Positions 1 to 6,674 of a DNA stretch of 56,962 bases are shown in pieces. Below the pieces are notes generated by a model. The model was not told the DNA's origin and did no database searches. It saw nothing but the letters and a program-made list of their open reading frames with translations. The first letter of the stretch is position 1. The number at the start of each line of letters is the position of its first letter. A program made the translations under genes and the position numbers. This DNA is from Oscillospiraceae bacterium (lineage in GTDB: Bacteria; Bacillota; Clostridia; Oscillospirales; Ruminococcaceae): contig JAIKWY010000084.1 in the NCBI GenBank assembly GCA_024684395.1, forward strand, positions 1 through 56,962. Reading direction: 5' to 3'.

Positions 1-12
1 CCTTTCGGGCAG

Positions 13-39
13 TAAAAAAGCACCTCTTTCGAGATGCTT
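13..39 (-). terminator. Rho-independent terminator ending the phage leftward operon
   Basis: On the minus strand a 9-bp stem (one G-U pair, 18-39) closed by a GAAA tetraloop is followed by a run of T residues. It lies 22 bases past the last small phage gene and probably ends the portal/minor-head transcript. Confidence 0.85.
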
Positions 40-61
40 CACACTTGTATTTGACTTGTAT

Positions 62-238
62 TTACGGTTTCAGCTCAACACAGAACACACTGTCGAAGTT
101 GTAGATCCCGACCCATGCGCCCTTGTTCTTAATGATGACCGCCTTTCCGTCATAGGCGTAGTCGTCCCAGTGATCTTTGTCATAGACGATCGTCTCACCA
201 CTCTTGAACGTGATCTCGATTCGAGTTGCGTTTTCCAT
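62..238 (-). CDS. Small phage protein, unknown function (58 aa)
   Basis: The ATG at 238 has a strong GGAGGAG ribosome site and the frame runs 58 codons to TAA. The protein is rich in beta-prone, aromatic and charged residues, with a repeated D/Y/W pattern that could suit a small SH3-like barrel, but I recognise no family. It is the last gene before the operon terminator. Its position downstream of the toxin-like minor head gene makes an accessory or protective role possible; this is inference only. Confidence 0.7.
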   Translation of the reverse strand: MENATRIEITFKSGETIVYDKDHWDDYAYDGKAVIIKNKGAWVGIYNFDSVFCVELKP

Positions 239-247
239 AAACTCCTC

Positions 248-427
248 CTATTCGTAGAACCAACACTTTGTCCCGCACTCGGGGCATTCGCACACAAGCG
301 CATCATCGTTGTATTCTACTTGCTCCCGCTTATACTCTCCTGCATCTGCGATGAACTCGCAGCCGCAGTGCTTGCACCTGAACTGCTTTTTATAGTCAGG
401 CTTCTGACCGTGTTTGATGATCTCCAT
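248..427 (-). CDS. Zinc-ribbon phage microprotein (59 aa)
   Basis: The start at 427 is chosen because GGAGGT lies just upstream. An in-frame upstream ATG at 493 has no such site and would overlap the preceding gene. Cysteines at 18, 21, 23 and 46, 48, 51, 55 form two CxxC-type knuckles typical of small zinc-binding ribbons. No specific family is recognised. It follows the P-loop ATPase gene and is preceded by a leader sequence that also precedes that ATPase gene. Confidence 0.7.
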   Translation of the reverse strand: MEIIKHGQKPDYKKQFRCKHCGCEFIADAGEYKREQVEYNDDALVCECPECGTKCWFYE

Positions 428-431
428 GTCT

Positions 432-454
432 ACCTCCGTCAGGGTATAAGGAAA
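432..454 (-). repeat. Duplicated gene leader, copy 1
   Basis: The stretch shares 22 of 23 positions with 955-977, differing by a one-base indel. Both copies run on the minus strand from a C/T-rich end into GACGGAGGT, the ribosome site of the next gene. Each sits just after a GC-rich inverted repeat at the end of the previous gene. Confidence 0.75.
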
Positions 455-459
455 CCCGC

Positions 460-948
460 TCATTGCTGGGCGGTTCCGTTCTGCTGATACCATTCTTCTG
501 CAAGCTGAAAATACCGGTCAATACGCTCTGCGCGGCGCGGATCGTTTCGGATATTCTCCCGGCATTCCTCCAGCGTGGCGCTCATGCGGACGATCTCACC
601 GCCGAGCCGGTCTGCCAGCTCCTGCACCCTGGCAGGCTCCTTCCTTGCTGTGATGATGTAGGCGGTGTTCCAGTTTCCCTCACGCTTGGAGATAGTGTCA
701 AAAATGGCTTCCCTTGCAGCGAGCGCAACATGAAGCTGCGGTTCCCGGTCACCATAGAGCCGGTCATCCAGAGCGAGCGCGGCTGTCAGGTAGTCGAAGT
801 CAAGCGCGAGGTCTCCGGGTTGCAAATGTGACTTCACATAGTACGTTTTGCCGCTGCCTGGTGCGCCGCTCACGATCACCACTCGTTTTTCCTCGGATTT
901 CATCACCTGTCCGACGAATGCCTTGCGGTATTGTGCTGCCTGTTCCAT
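460..948 (-). CDS. P-loop ATPase/kinase-like phage protein
   Basis: 162 residues from the ATG at 948, which follows GGAGGTGAAATA. A Walker A motif (GAPGSGKT, residues 28-35) follows a short hydrophobic strand, and an acidic strand (LALDFDYL) follows about 25 residues later, as in small nucleotide kinases and AAA_33-type proteins. It is far too small for a terminase large subunit, and no nuclease domain is seen. It could phosphorylate a nucleotide or small molecule, or serve as a packaging accessory; the substrate is unknown. It lies in the phage structural operon between small unknown genes. Confidence 0.75.
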   Translation of the reverse strand: MEQAAQYRKAFVGQVMKSEEKRVVIVSGAPGSGKTYYVKSHLQPGDLALDFDYLTAALALDDRLYGDREPQLHVALAAREAIFDTISKREGNWNTAYIITARKEPARVQELADRLGGEIVRMSATLEECRENIRNDPRRAERIDRYFQLAEEWYQQNGTAQQ

Positions 949-954
949 TATTTC

Positions 955-977
955 ACCTCCGTCAGGGTATAGGAAAA
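955..977 (-). repeat. Duplicated gene leader, copy 2
   Basis: Near-identical to 432-454 (one-base indel). It carries the ribosome site of the P-loop gene that starts at 948 and follows the hairpin at 976-1001. Confidence 0.75.
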
Positions 978-1001
978 CCGCCTTGATCACTCAGGGCGGT
1001 T
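976..1001 (-). terminator. Intergenic hairpin with T-rich tail
   Basis: AACCGCC and GGCGGTT pair as a 7-bp stem around a 12-base loop. On the minus strand the stem is followed by TTCC. It overlaps the stop codon of the gene ending at 1000 and could be a weak terminator or a processing or stability element. Confidence 0.5.
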
Positions 1002-1206
1002 AATCCTCAACAAATTCAACTCTCTCCTTTGTGAAATCAACCCACTTGAAGCCGCCTTCCTGCTCATGGTCTTCAATATCATAAACAAGAAAGCACTTCT
1101 CGTTACCACTGACAGCGAAAACAGAAGACACGAACCATCCGTCATACTCTCCGTTTTCCAAATAGCGGTGGACTTTCACTTTGAAACGGTTTGTGATCTC
1201 AATCAT
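1000..1206 (-). CDS. Small phage protein, unknown function (68 aa)
   Basis: The ATG at 1206 follows GGGGAGTGAGGTGG. The longer frame upstream would read through the neighbouring gene and hairpin, so the short form is preferred. The protein is acidic at its C-terminus, with alternating hydrophobic and aromatic residues suggesting a small beta fold. No family is recognised. The gene is more AT-rich than the portal region and belongs with the cassette behind the toxin-like minor head gene. Confidence 0.65.
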   Translation of the reverse strand: MIEITNRFKVKVHRYLENGEYDGWFVSSVFAVSGNEKCFLVYDIEDHEQEGGFKWVDFTKERVEFVED

Positions 1207-1219
1207 ATTCCACCTCACT

Positions 1220-1243
1220 CCCCGCACTGCTCCCGGTGCGGGG
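1220..1243. other. Perfect 8-bp intergenic hairpin
   Basis: CCCCGCAC and GTGCGGGG flank an 8-base loop directly after the stop codon of the gene ending at 1244. There is no T-run, so RNA processing or stability is more likely than termination. Confidence 0.55.
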
Positions 1244-1423
1244 TTAGTCTTTGTCACACTCAGGATTATACTCATAATCAGGGCACTTGCTTTCTTCATC
1301 AATTTCAGTATGAAAATACTTTTCAGGGATATCATCAGGAAATTGATCACAGCAGCACCAAGGTGAAGATTCAAGAGCCTTGTATTTCTTGCATGTTTGA
1401 CATTTTACACGCCACAATTTCAT
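1244..1423 (-). CDS. Cysteine-rich phage microprotein (59 aa)
   Basis: The ATG at 1423 has a GGAGGG ribosome site, and the start directly abuts the stop codon of the minor head gene. Cysteines at 8, 11, 23, 24, 25, 47 and 56 with an acidic second half suggest metal binding or disulfides. No family is recognised. It is AT-rich like the C-terminal part of the gene upstream, so the two may have been acquired together. That makes it the first candidate for a protective partner of the toxin-like domain; this is inference from position. Confidence 0.65.
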   Translation of the reverse strand: MKLWRVKCQTCKKYKALESSPWCCCDQFPDDIPEKYFHTEIDEESKCPDYEYNPECDKD

Positions 1424-2848
1424 CTAAATCCCTCCAAAGAAAAATCTATATATTTTTGTCCAAGCTGAAACATCTGTATTTCCCATTTCAACTAAGGCCA
1501 TAGCATCAGCAACAAATTCATAATCATTTTTGCGTGAGTTAAACGATGGGAGTACAGAGTTTCTTTTTGAAATAGATGGCAATAGTTTATGAATCTTTGA
1601 CCTCGGATTATTAAGTTCGTCAATTGAGATAAAATGCATATATTCATGAGTAATCGCATATTCTGCGGTTTCGAACCCTTTTGGCAATAGATGACCTTCT
1701 CGCATTCTATCCAACCAATCAGCAGTGGCCTCAGAACTGTTCATATAGTTTGCATTCAGATGGAGCGATAAATCTGGAGCAACTTCTGCGAAGTCAGAAT
1801 CATCCATAGTAGCATCAACAATGATCTGAAAGAAATGCTTGCTATGTTTTTCCTTTAAAGTCCCGAGCCGCTCAAGTAACGGCTGAATGACCTCTCCGTT
1901 TTTCAATGCCGAGAAATCAACAACGCCGGCAGACAATATATCTTTGGCATATTGTTCTGCCGCCTTGACAGCAGCGGCATCCTCAATAACCGAGTACACT
2001 TTTCCTTGTAACGTGAAGTCACTGTCAGCCGCCATCCTTGTCCTTAGTATATCACCCTGCCCCGGTTTTGTCAACCCAGAAACCGCATTTTCCTCGATCT
2101 CCCGTGCCTGCTCCTCCGTGTACACCGTCTCCCTCGAAGCCAGTCTCTCAATCTCCTTCGGATCATGCGCATCCCATGTCTTTTTGCTCCACACATCCTG
2201 CCGCTCCCGTCCGTTCTCGAAGGTCACGGTGCAGGAGCAGTTGTCGTGCCGGTGGAAGATGTCATCCGGGTGGTTGCCGTAGACATAGCGCCCTGCCACG
2301 CCCGTGCACCACTTGCAGCAGCCTGGTGCTGCGATCCGGTCGAGGTAGCACTTGAAGCCGAGGTCGGTGCGGGCACTGGCATTCTCCCGGATGTAGTCAT
2401 CATGAAACGACTTCGACACAGTCGCCACCGGGGCTCCGGCTCTCCGCTCGATCACGGATGCCTCCACAGTCGGATCCAGCAGCGAGTGTGCGATCTGCTG
2501 CACACGTTCGGCGGGGAACTTCGGCTTGACAGGCTTCAGAGACAGCCCCTGAGCCGCGTCCAGCGCCTCCTGTACCTCTCCGCAGATGTCGTTCGTGGAA
2601 TCATACCGTTCCCGGAGCAGCGCCTTACAGATGCTCTCACGGGCTTCTGCCGGCATGTCTGCGATCGCTTCGGAAAACACCTCACCGAGCAGCTCCGCCG
2701 ACCGGTCAGACCAGACCGCCGTATCCCGGAAAGTCGCCTTGCCCTCCCCGATGCGCCGCAGCACCCGCCGGATCTCCGGGTCATGTTCCATGCGCCGGTA
2801 CAGCTCCCCGAGAAGCTGCTGATACAGCGCCCTTGTCTGCTCATCCAT
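1424..2848 (-). CDS. Phage minor head protein with C-terminal metalloprotease-like domain
   Basis: 474 residues. Roughly the first 260 resemble SPP1 gp7/Mu F-type head morphogenesis proteins, with the cysteine/histidine cluster CCKWCTGVAG...HRHDNCSC near residues 180-215. These proteins enter the head and follow the portal gene, as here. From about residue 270 the DNA becomes clearly AT-rich and the protein carries HEYMH at 401-405 with a downstream glutamate at 444 (DYEFVAD), a zincin-like HExxH...E arrangement. Phage head proteins are known to carry variable toxin-like tails. The fusion, composition shift and motif are seen; activity and target are inferred. Confidence 0.8.
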   Translation of the reverse strand: MDEQTRALYQQLLGELYRRMEHDPEIRRVLRRIGEGKATFRDTAVWSDRSAELLGEVFSEAIADMPAEARESICKALLRERYDSTNDICGEVQEALDAAQGLSLKPVKPKFPAERVQQIAHSLLDPTVEASVIERRAGAPVATVSKSFHDDYIRENASARTDLGFKCYLDRIAAPGCCKWCTGVAGRYVYGNHPDDIFHRHDNCSCTVTFENGRERQDVWSKKTWDAHDPKEIERLASRETVYTEEQAREIEENAVSGLTKPGQGDILRTRMAADSDFTLQGKVYSVIEDAAAVKAAEQYAKDILSAGVVDFSALKNGEVIQPLLERLGTLKEKHSKHFFQIIVDATMDDSDFAEVAPDLSLHLNANYMNSSEATADWLDRMREGHLLPKGFETAEYAITHEYMHFISIDELNNPRSKIHKLLPSISKRNSVLPSFNSRKNDYEFVADAMALVEMGNTDVSAWTKIYRFFFGGI

Positions 2849-3014
2849 CAGCCTTGTCCTCCCTCAGATCATCGAGCTGCCAGCTCTCCGGGTTCTTTGT
2901 AGCCTGCAATGTACAATAGCCGTACCCCGTCCGGAACACGCACTCGCTGCATCCACGCTCACCGCAGTACTGCCGGAGCAGCTCGGCGCAGCGGAGAGCC
3001 TTGGCGTCACTCAT
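2841..3014 (-). CDS. Small cysteine-containing phage protein (57 aa)
   Basis: Its start codon overlaps the stop of the preceding gene (ATGAGTGA) and its end overlaps the minor head start by 8 bases, so the three genes are translationally coupled. An alternative ATG lies at 3026. Cysteines occur as CGERGCSEC and a lone CTL, suggesting a small zinc site. No family is recognised. It sits between portal and minor head genes. Confidence 0.6.
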   Translation of the reverse strand: MSDAKALRCAELLRQYCGERGCSECVFRTGYGYCTLQATKNPESWQLDDLREDKADG

Positions 3015-3198
3015 GGCATTCTTCATTCAGCCACCGGGCGATGCAGTCACGGCAGAACGTCACGTTGGCGCATCTGCCTTCCACTTCTGCCCCGATCGCA
3101 TCCAGAACGCACTCCGGTTCCTTATCCTCAATGTTCTCATTCATCATCAGCAGCATGTCATACAGTGCCATGCTGCCGAGTTTTTCACGGTTGGTCAT
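3007..3198 (-). CDS. Small phage protein, unknown function (63 aa)
   Basis: The ATG at 3198 is chosen because GGAG lies 8 bases upstream, inside the end of the portal gene. Predicted mostly helical, with a CxxxxxxCxxC pattern in the second half (CANVTFCRDC). This pattern is shared with the next small gene, so the two may be related zinc-binding proteins. Function unknown. Confidence 0.6.
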   Translation of the reverse strand: MTNREKLGSMALYDMLLMMNENIEDKEPECVLDAIGAEVEGRCANVTFCRDCIARWLNEECHE

Positions 3199-3203
3199 AC
3201 ATC

Positions 3204-4433
3204 TCACTCCGTTTCCGCATCACTTTCCATCCCCGTCGCCGCACGGATATTCCTTGCGCCAAAGAAGCCCTCCGATGCCTGATTGATCTTGAAGATCGCA
3301 TCGCCGAGCGCTCCCAGAGCGGCGGCATCCGGCTCGAAGATCGGCAGATAGGTGCAGCGGGTGCCGGCAAATGCCTTGCGCTCATAGCCGTAGTTGTCCC
3401 GGATACATGCAGCCAGGTAACCGGCATTGACGAAGCCCGTCCCAAACGTCTGCTGCGCACGTCTTGCCGTCAGCCTGAGCTGCTCATGGCTCGCCCGGAT
3501 GGCGTCATAGCTCGCCGGGTTCTCGGTCGTGAAGCCAAGGTCATCGAGCGTCAGACCGGTTTCCGCCGCAAACAGCGAGGCGAGCATCTTGGTCTGTGCC
3601 ACGAACGGCTCCATGCTGCCGGCGTTGAACTGCCCGAGCGTCGGATGCTGCCCGTCCCGATCCTTGCCGAAGCCGAGGAAGCTGGACAGGGTCGCCGCCC
3701 TGTTGTTGAACTTCGCCGGATTTTCCAGACCGAGGATGTATTTCTGCGGCACAGAGTAGAACTCCGCCGCCGTCTCCGTCCGGAGCAGCGTCCGCAGAGC
3801 GCTCTGTACGATGTCCATGCAGGCTCTACTGATGCGGGAATGCCCGAACGGTCTGTGTGCATCCGGTCGGAAGATCACCGGCACAAGCAGCGGATAGGGT
3901 GCCTTGTGGACAAACACATCCACGAGCTGCCCCTTGCCGTTGTAGTACTCCGTGCGGTTCGGCAGGAAGTATACCTCCAGCTCGACCTCGCCGTAGTCAT
4001 CCCGCCGCAGAACGGCATAGCCCTCGGTCAGCAGGTTCGTCCTGGCATCGATGATGCCTGTCGCATTCCCGCCGTCGATGCACTCGATCGTCGGATAGCC
4101 GGCATCGTCCTGCCCGAGGTACAGGAAGCTGCACGAGCTGATGAGCGCCGACAGGATCGCCGATCCGTACAGCACATCTGCATTGTTCAGCCGGTAGATC
4201 TCCCCGATGCCTGCGATGTCACCGTCAAAGCTGTCCACAACGATCCGGTCGGACAGCGTGTCCACCGCCTTGCCGCACCAGCCGAGGGTATAGCTCAGCG
4301 TCCGGAGCTCCTCCGGGATCAGCGCCGAGATCTTGCGCATCGCCTGCTTCATTTCGTAGTATTTATACCGCAGCTCGACCCGGCTCTGCTTCTGCGAGAG
4401 CTTGCTGCGGAGATAGTCGATGCCGTAGTTCAT
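3204..4433 (-). CDS. Phage portal protein (SPP1 gp6-like)
   Basis: 409 residues, matching the phage portal family of SPP1 gp6 type: an N-terminal helical segment, a central beta-rich domain, the HRPFGHSRIS loop and a long C-terminal helical stem with LTLDDLGFTTENPAS. Portals form the dodecameric ring at the capsid vertex through which DNA is packaged and the tail attaches. It is slightly shorter than SPP1 gp6. The minor head gene follows, as in that family. Unusually, no terminase gene precedes it; only about 250 non-coding bases separate it from a DUF1492-type regulator. Confidence 0.88.
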   Translation of the reverse strand: MNYGIDYLRSKLSQKQSRVELRYKYYEMKQAMRKISALIPEELRTLSYTLGWCGKAVDTLSDRIVVDSFDGDIAGIGEIYRLNNADVLYGSAILSALISSCSFLYLGQDDAGYPTIECIDGGNATGIIDARTNLLTEGYAVLRRDDYGEVELEVYFLPNRTEYYNGKGQLVDVFVHKAPYPLLVPVIFRPDAHRPFGHSRISRACMDIVQSALRTLLRTETAAEFYSVPQKYILGLENPAKFNNRAATLSSFLGFGKDRDGQHPTLGQFNAGSMEPFVAQTKMLASLFAAETGLTLDDLGFTTENPASYDAIRASHEQLRLTARRAQQTFGTGFVNAGYLAACIRDNYGYERKAFAGTRCTYLPIFEPDAAALGALGDAIFKINQASEGFFGARNIRAATGMESDAETE

Positions 4434-4683
4434 GGATCCTCACACCCTCCGAGAGAGAAAATGAGCAGTGACGTTGTGAAGGTCTTTGGTGATGATGAAG
4501 GGGGTACCCTCCCCCCATGCCTGCACACGCCCTGCCCCTGCAAACACAAGAGCACCGGACGACTGCCCGATGCTCTCATGCCATAAAACAAGAAGGAGAA
4601 AAACTGCGGAGAAGCGAACCGGCAGTTTTGCTGCCGGAAAGCACTGCACTTCATCTCCGCCGCTTTTCTATATTACCATTCTA
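4434..4683. other. Non-coding gap upstream of portal with two hairpins
   Basis: No convincing gene is present. Two stem-loops are seen: 4550-4575 (9 bp with one wobble) and 4619-4637 (7 bp, CCGGCAG/CTGCCGG). Neither has a long T-run. Terminase genes normally occupy this position in SPP1-like phages. On the minus strand AT-rich sequence near 4665-4683 could serve as a late promoter, but no clear -35 is visible. Confidence 0.6.
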
Positions 4684-5115
4684 TCACATTTTAGGGTGAC
4701 ATACAATGACAATTTGATCGAGAGCGGCTTTGTGCTTCCGCTGAATGGTTCTCTTGTCGTAATGCATCTTCTCGGCAATCTTATCGAATGTTTCGTACAT
4801 CAGGTAGTGCCACATCAGGATCGCCTGCATGTCATCATCGCCCACAGTCGCAATCGCACCGGCTATCTCGTCACGGATCTTCACGAGCTCGGTGAGCCGC
4901 AGCTCCGTCTCCTGTTCTGTCTCTGCGAGGCGGAGCAGCGCGTTTTCCGTGCTGTTGTCCGATCCGCTGCCACCCGTTCCGGATGCAAGTCCGCTCCGGA
5001 TCCGTTCCGCGAGGCTCCGGTCGCACTCCCGCTTTTCCACCCATGCCTGTGCAATTTTGTCAGCATGGAATGCCCGGTTGAGCCAGCGGATCCGTTCAAT
5101 CTGTTCTGCTGTCAC
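4684..5115 (-). CDS. DUF1492-type phage regulator (sigma-like late activator)
   Basis: 143 residues from a GTG at 5115, chosen for its GGAGGAGAAAC ribosome site. The last 60 residues (ILMWHYLMYETFDKIAEKMH followed by DKRTIQRKHK) form a sigma region 4-like helix-turn-helix, typical of DUF1492/ArpU/RinA-like regulators that activate late genes. An N-terminal helical part and a Gly/Ser-rich linker near residues 40-52 precede it. It lies just before the structural genes, the usual position for a late activator. Confidence 0.75.
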   Translation of the reverse strand: MTAEQIERIRWLNRAFHADKIAQAWVEKRECDRSLAERIRSGLASGTGGSGSDNSTENALLRLAETEQETELRLTELVKIRDEIAGAIATVGDDDMQAILMWHYLMYETFDKIAEKMHYDKRTIQRKHKAALDQIVIVCHPKM

Positions 5116-5296
5116 GTTTCTCCTCCTTCCTGCCGATCTCCGGCAGTCCCTTTGGCTGATACCGGAACGTCCTGCCTGGCATCTCCGCGAATTGGTTGCA
5201 TGTGCATCCGCTGCATGGAGGCTCATCCGCTGCGCACTTAGTATGCAGGCAGTCGCCTCGTGGGCACTTGATGGCTGCGCTGGTGTTAGTCCACAT
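5096..5296 (-). CDS. Cysteine-rich phage microprotein (66 aa)
   Basis: The ATG at 5296 follows AGGAGG. Six cysteines (CPRGDC, TKC, CSGCTC) lie in the first 32 residues and a basic tail follows. The spacing suggests one or two zinc sites. The gene overlaps both neighbours (start within the preceding gene, end within the next), so it is part of a tightly coupled run of small genes. No family recognised. Confidence 0.6.
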   Translation of the reverse strand: MWTNTSAAIKCPRGDCLHTKCAADEPPCSGCTCNQFAEMPGRTFRYQPKGLPEIGRKEEKRDSRTD

Positions 5297-5717
5297 CGGC
5301 TTCGACCTCCTTATCTGCTGCCAAGCCACTCCAGACATGCATATGCGCCGGATATGCTATCCTGTATATGTGCTCCAAAAGATCACTGACTCTGCGAAGA
5401 TAGCGTGAAATGCCATACAAGCAGCGTTGCTCTCTCATGTCCAAAAACCAAGTACACGATTCAATGCATCGCACCATGTTGTAGAGACGATAGTATCTCC
5501 CCCTTAAATCATCAAGCGATGCGCTGTTGTCAGGGTTCTTCTTTGTGTAGTAATGCGCAAATCTGCCGATTGTAAAATCTTCGTGCTTTTCAACTGCATC
5601 ATCAATCGACCACAGTGTTTCGGTTTCAAACTCAGTTCGAAACCAATTCCACAACTTAACAAATGCAAGGAATTCCGGTTTAAGCTGTTGCATGAGTTGC
5701 TTAATATCTTGTTCCAT
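5286..5717 (-). CDS. Phage protein of unknown function (143 aa)
   Basis: The ATG at 5717 has an AAGGAG ribosome site. The protein is predicted almost entirely helical, rich in aromatic and charged residues (WNWFRTEFETE; YYRLYNMVRC). It is more AT-rich than its neighbours. No family is recognised. It lies in the small-gene run between RusA and the DUF1492 regulator, where phages often carry host-interaction or accessory genes. Confidence 0.6.
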   Translation of the reverse strand: MEQDIKQLMQQLKPEFLAFVKLWNWFRTEFETETLWSIDDAVEKHEDFTIGRFAHYYTKKNPDNSASLDDLRGRYYRLYNMVRCIESCTWFLDMREQRCLYGISRYLRRVSDLLEHIYRIAYPAHMHVWSGLAADKEVEADVD

Positions 5718-5722
5718 CTTCC

Positions 5723-5878
5723 TCACTCCTTCCGCTCGAAGCGCTGTATGATATGCTGCCTGAACTGCTCCTGCGCTTGCGCAGCCCTGACCAGCCGCTC
5801 CAGATACCGCTTCTCGACTCCCGTCAGGTCGGACTTTGCGATGTGGCGCAGAAGCTGGGCTTTGTTGATGTCAGGCAT
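5723..5878 (-). CDS. Small helical phage protein (51 aa)
   Basis: The ATG at 5878 has a GGAGGTGAATGGGG leader, and its stop lies just ahead of the next gene's start. Basic, glutamine-rich and helical, with no cysteines. It overlaps the end of the preceding cysteine-rich gene by 8 bases (coupled translation). Function unknown. Confidence 0.6.
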   Translation of the reverse strand: MPDINKAQLLRHIAKSDLTGVEKRYLERLVRAAQAQEQFRQHIIQRFERKE

Positions 5879-6092
5879 CCCCATTCACCTCCGGACACTC
5901 TGCGCTATTCTGCAAGAGGCAATCTTTGCACTCAAAGCTATTCAAATAGCACTCCTTGCACTTGACCCGTTCCAGGCCCGCATCACTTGCGGGAAGGTCG
6001 TAACGCTCCTCGAACTCATCTATTCTGAAATTCGGACAGTCATAGGCGCAATGCGCATTGCAAAAACAGTGCTTTTTATCGTTTCGTTTCAC
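5871..6092 (-). CDS. Cysteine-rich phage protein (73 aa)
   Basis: A GTG at 6092 is chosen because GAGGAGGAAGACT precedes it. It overlaps the end of rusA by 17 bases. Cysteines cluster as CFCNAHCAYDC at the N-terminus and CKEC...CKDC...C in the second half, consistent with two zinc-binding knuckles. No family recognised; possibly a small nucleic-acid-binding protein. Confidence 0.6.
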   Translation of the reverse strand: MKRNDKKHCFCNAHCAYDCPNFRIDEFEERYDLPASDAGLERVKCKECYLNSFECKDCLLQNSAECPEVNGDA

Positions 6093-6501
6093 AGTCTTCC
6101 TCCTCGTCGATTTGCTCGATCCTGATATAGATCCCCGGGCGCAGCGCCCAGAATTTCTCGATGATCTCCGAGCAGACCAAAGCATCATCCTTCCAGAAGC
6201 CACACTTCGTCATACAATCCTTCAGCATCTTGTTCAGATTGTCCGTGTCCGGTTTCGTGATGCGGTACTCACCGTCATAGTGCTTTGAACCGGCAGGGAT
6301 CGGAAACAGCCATTTGACCGTAAGACGCACACCGTTCGTGTAGGGAGTATCAGGCTTCTTCTTGTTCAGAAAGGCGAGGAGCTTCGACCTGGCTTCCAGC
6401 AACTCTTGCGGATCATAGCGATACGGCTTGCCGTTCCGGATACCTGTCTTCTGCTCCTGTGCGGTCACGGTCGGTGGGATCATACTCATAAAAAATTCCA
6501 T
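6076..6501 (-). CDS. rusA: RusA-like Holliday junction resolvase
   Basis: 141 residues with the family signature KPDTDNLNKML followed by GFWKDDALV, where the aspartates bind the catalytic metal. RusA enzymes cut four-way junctions during phage recombination and before packaging. Length is typical (about 120-145). It sits downstream of the replication genes, separated from the primase-helicase by a 173-base gap with large palindromes. Confidence 0.88.
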   Translation of the reverse strand: MEFFMSMIPPTVTAQEQKTGIRNGKPYRYDPQELLEARSKLLAFLNKKKPDTPYTNGVRLTVKWLFPIPAGSKHYDGEYRITKPDTDNLNKMLKDCMTKCGFWKDDALVCSEIIEKFWALRPGIYIRIEQIDEEEDCETKR

Positions 6502-6528
6502 CTTTCACACTCCTTTACCAATTGCGTT

Positions 6529-6649
6529 TGTCAATGGAATGGGTCACACGACAGGTGGCTGGCTTTTGAAGCCACCTGTTGGTGACACCCATTGACAGGG
6601 ACAAATATTTCTATATATTATATAGCCAGTTGTCCCTGGTTTTGTCCCT
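6529..6649. other. Twin-palindrome region, candidate phage replication origin
   Basis: The first element (6529-6597) is an imperfect palindrome with outer arms TGTCAATG/CATTGACA and inner arms ACAGGTGGCT/AGCCACCTGT. The second has AGGGACAA (6597-6604) and TTGTCCCT (6630-6637) around an AT-rich perfect palindrome CTATATA/TATATAG (6611-6625). A further TTGTCCCT copy lies at 6642-6649. The region lies immediately downstream of the primase-helicase gene, a common place for phage origins. Origin function is inferred; a processing or attenuation role is the alternative. Confidence 0.5.
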
Positions 6650-6674
6650 GCGTGGCAATTATTACCAGCAGATT

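Noticed and set aside
460-948. P-loop protein as a terminase large subunit
   Set aside because: Only 162 residues, with no nuclease domain and no C-terminal metal cluster.
1424-1430. Frameshift at the 3' end of the minor head gene
   Set aside because: The frame is continuous to its stop and directly abuts the next start; the composition change is upstream and gradual.
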